A stretch of 8,566 nucleotides of DNA. It comes from an uncultured Actinomycetes bacterium. GTDB taxonomy: Bacteria > Actinomycetota > Actinomycetes > Nanopelagicales > Nanopelagicaceae. The notes under the pieces are model-generated. The model had not been told where the DNA came from and made no database searches. It saw only the letters and a list, made by a program, of their open reading frames with translations. Below are positions 6,233 to 8,566 of the stretch, piece after piece; within the stretch, counting starts at the first letter, position 1, and every line of letters starts with the position of its first letter. The position numbers and the translations under genes are program-made. Location: assembly GCA_903922325.1 (NCBI GenBank), contig CAIXTG010000015.1:1-8566 (forward strand), read 5' to 3'.

Positions 6233-7279
6233 CTACTTTGCTAGTCGCTGACTTACCGTGACCCATTTTTCCAATAAAGTAGTTGCTGCACCTGAATCAA
6301 TGGCTTTGATCGCGTCTGCGTAGCCATCGTGCATGCGCTCTGTCAGCGATTTATTGAACTCACCTTTATAAGCTGCAATTGCAGCGGCAGCATTTAGTGC
6401 AACCGCGTCGCGTGGTGCGCCATGCTCGCCCTTGAAAATAGCGCTTGAAACATTGGCGTTGAATTGAGCATCTCCCCCGACTAAATCTGTAATCGGAGCT
6501 TTTGAAATTCCAAACTCAGTTGGATCAATCAGATCAGATGAAATCTCGCCTTGCCCAATCGTGAGCACTGAAGTGGTCGTTGCAAGAGAAATTTCATCAA
6601 GCCCATCATCGCCTCGAAACACAAAACCATCTACGCCCTTTGCAGAGAGCACTTGCGCCATTAGCAAGTGCATTCGATCATTAGCCACACCAATGGCTGC
6701 AGCTTTTGGCTTGGCCGGGTTTGCTAACGGGCCCAAAATATTGAAGATGGTAGGTACGCCTAACTCTTTTCGGGCGGGAGCCGCGAAGCGCATGGCTGGA
6801 TGAAACTTGGGTGCAAAGCAAAAACCAATTCCAACTTCACGGAAAACAGTTTCAACCCCATCGCCAACCAAATCAATATTCACACCAAGTGCTTCAAGTA
6901 GATCAGCTGATCCCGATTTAGATGTGGCTGCACGATTTCCATGTTTTACAACTTTGGCACCGGCCGCAGCTGCAACGATGGCAGCAGTAGTCGAGATGTT
7001 GATTGTGTTGAAACCATCGCCGCCCGTTCCAACGGTGTCTACTGCGCGTTCGGAAATTTCAATTGGAGAACTGTGTTGATACATCGCCCCAACAAAAGCA
7101 TTAACTTCTTCGGCAGTCTCGCCCTTAGTTTTAAGAGCTAGTAGGAAATCCTTTATCTGCGCAATATCGGTTTCACCCTGCAAGATCTCATTCATTGCCC
7201 ATTGGGCCGAACTTGGGCTGAGATCTAACCCATTGGTTAGCGTCTCTATTAATTTTGGCCAGGTATTGGAATTAGACAT
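6233..7279 (-). CDS. trpD: Anthranilate phosphoribosyltransferase
   Basis: This enzyme joins anthranilate to PRPP, giving N-(5-phosphoribosyl)anthranilate in the second step of tryptophan synthesis. The 348-residue protein has the PRPP loop GTGGDG at 84-89, NTINISTT at 91-98, KHGNRAATSKSG at 112-123, the anthranilate-site segment FHPAMRFAAPAR at 159-170, and the acidic Mg-binding pair in GLDEIS (Asp228, Glu229). Length is normal for TrpD. I use the ATG at 7279; an upstream in-frame ATG at 7345 would add 22 residues unlike the family and lie fully inside the preceding gene. The ATG overlaps the stop of the receiver-like gene (ATGTCTAA, 8 nt), so translation is probably coupled. No other trp gene is present. 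An isolated trpD next to ctaE is, to my knowledge, a common actinobacterial order. Confidence 0.97.
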   Translation of the reverse strand: MSNSNTWPKLIETLTNGLDLSPSSAQWAMNEILQGETDIAQIKDFLLALKTKGETAEEVNAFVGAMYQHSSPIEISERAVDTVGTGGDGFNTINISTTAAIVAAAAGAKVVKHGNRAATSKSGSADLLEALGVNIDLVGDGVETVFREVGIGFCFAPKFHPAMRFAAPARKELGVPTIFNILGPLANPAKPKAAAIGVANDRMHLLMAQVLSAKGVDGFVFRGDDGLDEISLATTTSVLTIGQGEISSDLIDPTEFGISKAPITDLVGGDAQFNANVSSAIFKGEHGAPRDAVALNAAAAIAAYKGEFNKSLTERMHDGYADAIKAIDSGAATTLLEKWVTVSQRLAK

Positions 7280-7709
7280 TCGTCGTTGCGAGATTTTGTT
7301 TGCGCAACAAATCAGCAGCGGACTGCGCCAAGGTAAAGGGATCAATTGGGTGGGTAACTACTGATTCGGCGCGAGACCAAGAAGCTAACCAGGCATCTTC
7401 CTTGCGTCCGGTAATTAGCAATACCGGCGGGCAATTAAATACTTCGTCTTTTAGCTGACGAGCGACGCCCATTCCGCCTTCAGGAACTGCTTCGCCATCT
7501 AGAATAAATAAATCCGCTTTGAAATTTCCGGCTAAGTCTGGGCGATCTACAAATGCTCGAAGTGCTGGCGCTGTGGCAAATTCCAGAACTTCGTGAGTTG
7601 GAAGATCTGCCGCAATTTTACGACCCAGCGCTGAGATAACAGCAGCCCGGACAGCTGAATCATGTGAGTAAATAACTACCCGGATCTTTGAAGTTTCAGC
7701 ACTGCTCAT
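7272..7709 (-). CDS. Receiver-like protein without output domain
   Basis: A 145-residue protein that reads as one CheY-like receiver fold: strand RVVIYSHDS (10-18), strand DLFILDGEA (66-74) with Asp71 at the phosphoacceptor place, strand PPVLLITGR (94-102) with Thr100 at the switch position, and ESVVTHPID (115-123). The conserved Lys of the Lys-Pro pair is replaced by His120, and the usual acidic pair after strand 1 is reduced to one Asp (Asp17). Phosphorylation is therefore doubtful, and this may be a pseudo-receiver. No DNA-binding domain follows. I prefer the ATG at 7709 over the upstream ATG at 7760, because homology to the fold begins after it and TAGAAT lies 7 nt before it. It overlaps trpD by 8 nt and diverges from ctaE. 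The role is unknown. Confidence 0.7.
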   Translation of the reverse strand: MSSAETSKIRVVIYSHDSAVRAAVISALGRKIAADLPTHEVLEFATAPALRAFVDRPDLAGNFKADLFILDGEAVPEGGMGVARQLKDEVFNCPPVLLITGRKEDAWLASWSRAESVVTHPIDPFTLAQSAADLLRKQNLATTNV

Positions 7710-7716
7710 GGCGGTA

Positions 7717-7722
7717 ATTCTA
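7717..7722 (-). promoter_or_regulatory. -10 box for leaderless receiver-trpD transcript
   Basis: TAGAAT on the minus strand is followed by TACCGCC and the ATG at 7709, giving a transcript starting on or one base before the start codon. No Shine-Dalgarno sequence is seen. This placement also argues for 7709 over 7760 as the start. Confidence 0.45.
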
Positions 7723-7826
7723 ATCAAATTCATGGCTAAAACCCCTGTGACCTGACTCATGCTTTCTGGCCAATATCACTCGATCAAACTGGCTCTTCTG
7801 GGCGCCATGCAGCGTAATTTCGGGAA

Positions 7827-7832
7827 TAATAA
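7827..7832 (+). promoter_or_regulatory. Possible -10 box upstream of ctaE
   Basis: TAATAA ends 5 nt before the ATG at 7838, and the overlapping AATAAT ends 7 nt before it. The intervening CCTCC cannot act as a Shine-Dalgarno sequence. A leaderless or nearly leaderless start is the simplest reading, though the hexamer is not a perfect TANNNT. Confidence 0.3.
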
Positions 7833-7837
7833 CCTCC

Positions 7838-8464
7838 ATGTCGAGCACAACTGTTGGAATGCATAAGCCCACCCGTCCGAACCTAGTCGCTGTCGGAACT
7901 ATCGTTTGGCTATCAAGTGAGTTGATGTTCTTCGCTGCTCTCTTCGCGATGTATTTCACTACTCGCGCAGTTCAAGGCCCAACAGTTTGGCTCAGCTCAA
8001 CTGAACTTCTTAACATTCCATTTGCTGCTCTTAACACCACTGTTCTAGTTTTGTCTTCAGTTACTTGCCAATTCGGTGTATTTGCTGCCGAACGATTCCA
8101 AGAACGCAAAACAGGTTCAATCTGGCAAATTAACAAATGGGGAATGCGCGAATGGTTCGCGCTGACATTTCTAATGGGCGCCTTCTTCATCGGTGGCCAA
8201 GTTTATGAGTACGCAGCCCTGGTATCAGAAGGTTTAAGTATTTCTTCTGCGGCTTATGGTTCGGTTTTTTACATTGCAACCGGTTTCCACGGATTACACG
8301 TTACTGGCGGCTTGATCGCATTTCTAATTGTGATGATCCGCGTGGCAAAAGCTCGTCGCTTCAATCACAATCAAGCTACAACAGCAATCGTGGTTTCTTA
8401 CTATTGGCACTTCGTCGACGTCGTCTGGATCGCGCTCTTCTCTGCGATCTACCTAATTAAGTAG
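7838..8464 (+). CDS. ctaE: Cytochrome c oxidase subunit III (aa3 type)
   Basis: Subunit III of the heme-copper terminal oxidase, an integral membrane protein that stabilises the subunit I proton-uptake side. The 208-residue protein has five predicted helices (about 17-40, 62-84, 105-128, 140-169 and 183-206), the short form usual in actinobacteria, rather than seven. Conserved blocks are SSELMFF with Glu28 (matching Glu90 of the bovine subunit, from memory), GFHGLHVTGG at 149-158, and YYWHFVDVVW at 188-197. It is followed after 9 nt by qcrC, as in the actinobacterial ctaE-qcrCAB cluster that encodes the bc1-aa3 supercomplex. The ATG at 7838 gives the expected short N-terminus. Confidence 0.97.
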   Translation: MSSTTVGMHKPTRPNLVAVGTIVWLSSELMFFAALFAMYFTTRAVQGPTVWLSSTELLNIPFAALNTTVLVLSSVTCQFGVFAAERFQERKTGSIWQINKWGMREWFALTFLMGAFFIGGQVYEYAALVSEGLSISSAAYGSVFYIATGFHGLHVTGGLIAFLIVMIRVAKARRFNHNQATTAIVVSYYWHFVDVVWIALFSAIYLIK

Positions 8465-8473
8465 AAAAGAAAT

Positions 8474-8566
8474 ATGAGAAAAATATCTAAGCTTCGTCGC
8501 AGTGCACTTGCTTCACCTCTGTTGTTAGTCATCGCGCTGTTTGCAATCGGAACTACCTTCTCAGTC
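8474..8566 (+). CDS. qcrC: Cytochrome bc1 complex diheme cytochrome c subunit, 5' end only
   Basis: The first 31 codons of a gene that runs off the right edge. The peptide is a positively charged N-terminus (MRKISKLRR) followed by a hydrophobic helix (about residues 11-31), the N-terminal membrane anchor expected of actinobacterial QcrC. No heme-binding CxxCH is inside the visible part, so the name rests mainly on position: directly after ctaE with a 9-nt gap, as in the known ctaE-qcrC-qcrA-qcrB order. The spacer AAAAGAAAT has only weak resemblance to a ribosome binding site; translation may depend on coupling to ctaE. Confidence 0.75.
   Translation, partial: MRKISKLRRSALASPLLLVIALFAIGTTFSV

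Noticed and set aside
6561..7141. Several open frames antisense to trpD (6561-6803, 6807-7079, 6941-7141)
   Set aside because: They are opposite a well-conserved enzyme, have Ala/Ser/Pro-rich translations without motifs, and are typical shadows.
7280..7345. Upstream in-frame start for trpD at 7345
   Set aside because: It adds 22 residues unlike TrpD N-termini and falls wholly inside the receiver-like gene; the ATG at 7279 with the ATGTCTAA overlap is the normal coupled arrangement.
7710..7760. Upstream start at 7760 for the receiver-like gene
   Set aside because: The extra 17 residues show no domain character, and a TAGAAT box 7 nt before 7709 would lie inside the coding region; the shorter start fits better.
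1..8566. CRISPR array, insertion sequence, phage, toxin-antitoxin or defence genes
   Set aside because: No regularly spaced repeats, terminal inverted repeats, transposase, nuclease-helicase or small toxin genes were found on either strand; all sizeable real frames are accounted for by the genes listed.

Overview
The window looks like chromosomal backbone from a streamlined, low-to-moderate GC actinobacterium. A freshwater 'Ca. Nanopelagicales' (acI-type) lineage is my best guess, but this is inference. The basis is the gene order exonuclease / trpD / ctaE / qcrC, which matches the Rv2191-Rv2192c-Rv2193-Rv2194 order I recall from Mycobacterium tuberculosis, plus an AT-richer base composition than classical actinomycetes, very short intergenic gaps, and starts that look leaderless rather than Shine-Dalgarno led.

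Layout, left to right. A membrane-protein gene leaves the left edge on the minus strand (1-158, 5' end only). A complete tRNA-Val(GAC) with encoded CCA and its own promoter sits at 353-427. A minus-strand pair follows: a YbjJ-like MFS transporter (2524-3687), then a Dcp-type M3 zinc peptidase (454-2490). A phosphinothricin/methionine-sulfone-type GNAT acetyltransferase (3764-4255, GTG start) diverges from the transporter and converges, 4 nt apart, on a second unrelated GNAT (4260-4730, minus). That second GNAT is translationally coupled behind an Est30-like carboxylesterase (4730-5500, minus). A DEDDh 3'-5' exonuclease (5557-6216, plus) diverges from the esterase and converges on trpD (6233-7279, minus). 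trpD overlaps by 8 nt the end of a small degenerate receiver-like gene (7272-7709, minus). Diverging from that gene, ctaE (7838-8464, plus) is followed after 9 nt by the first codons of qcrC (8474-8566), the start of the cytochrome bc1-aa3 respiratory cluster.

Functionally the window mixes respiration (ctaE, qcrC), tryptophan biosynthesis (trpD), peptide turnover (dcp), small-molecule transport or detoxification (MFS, GNATs, esterase) and DNA metabolism (exonuclease). I see no mobile element, CRISPR array, toxin-antitoxin or defence cassette, and no clear new multi-gene system. The points most worth a second look are: a repeated promoter geometry in which a TANNNT -10 box lies 6 or 7 nt before the start codon of five genes (leaderless mRNAs); an exonuclease that appears to have lost the C-terminal GIY-YIG nuclease half usual in actinobacteria; and a receiver-like protein lacking the conserved lysine and any output domain, wired directly to trpD.
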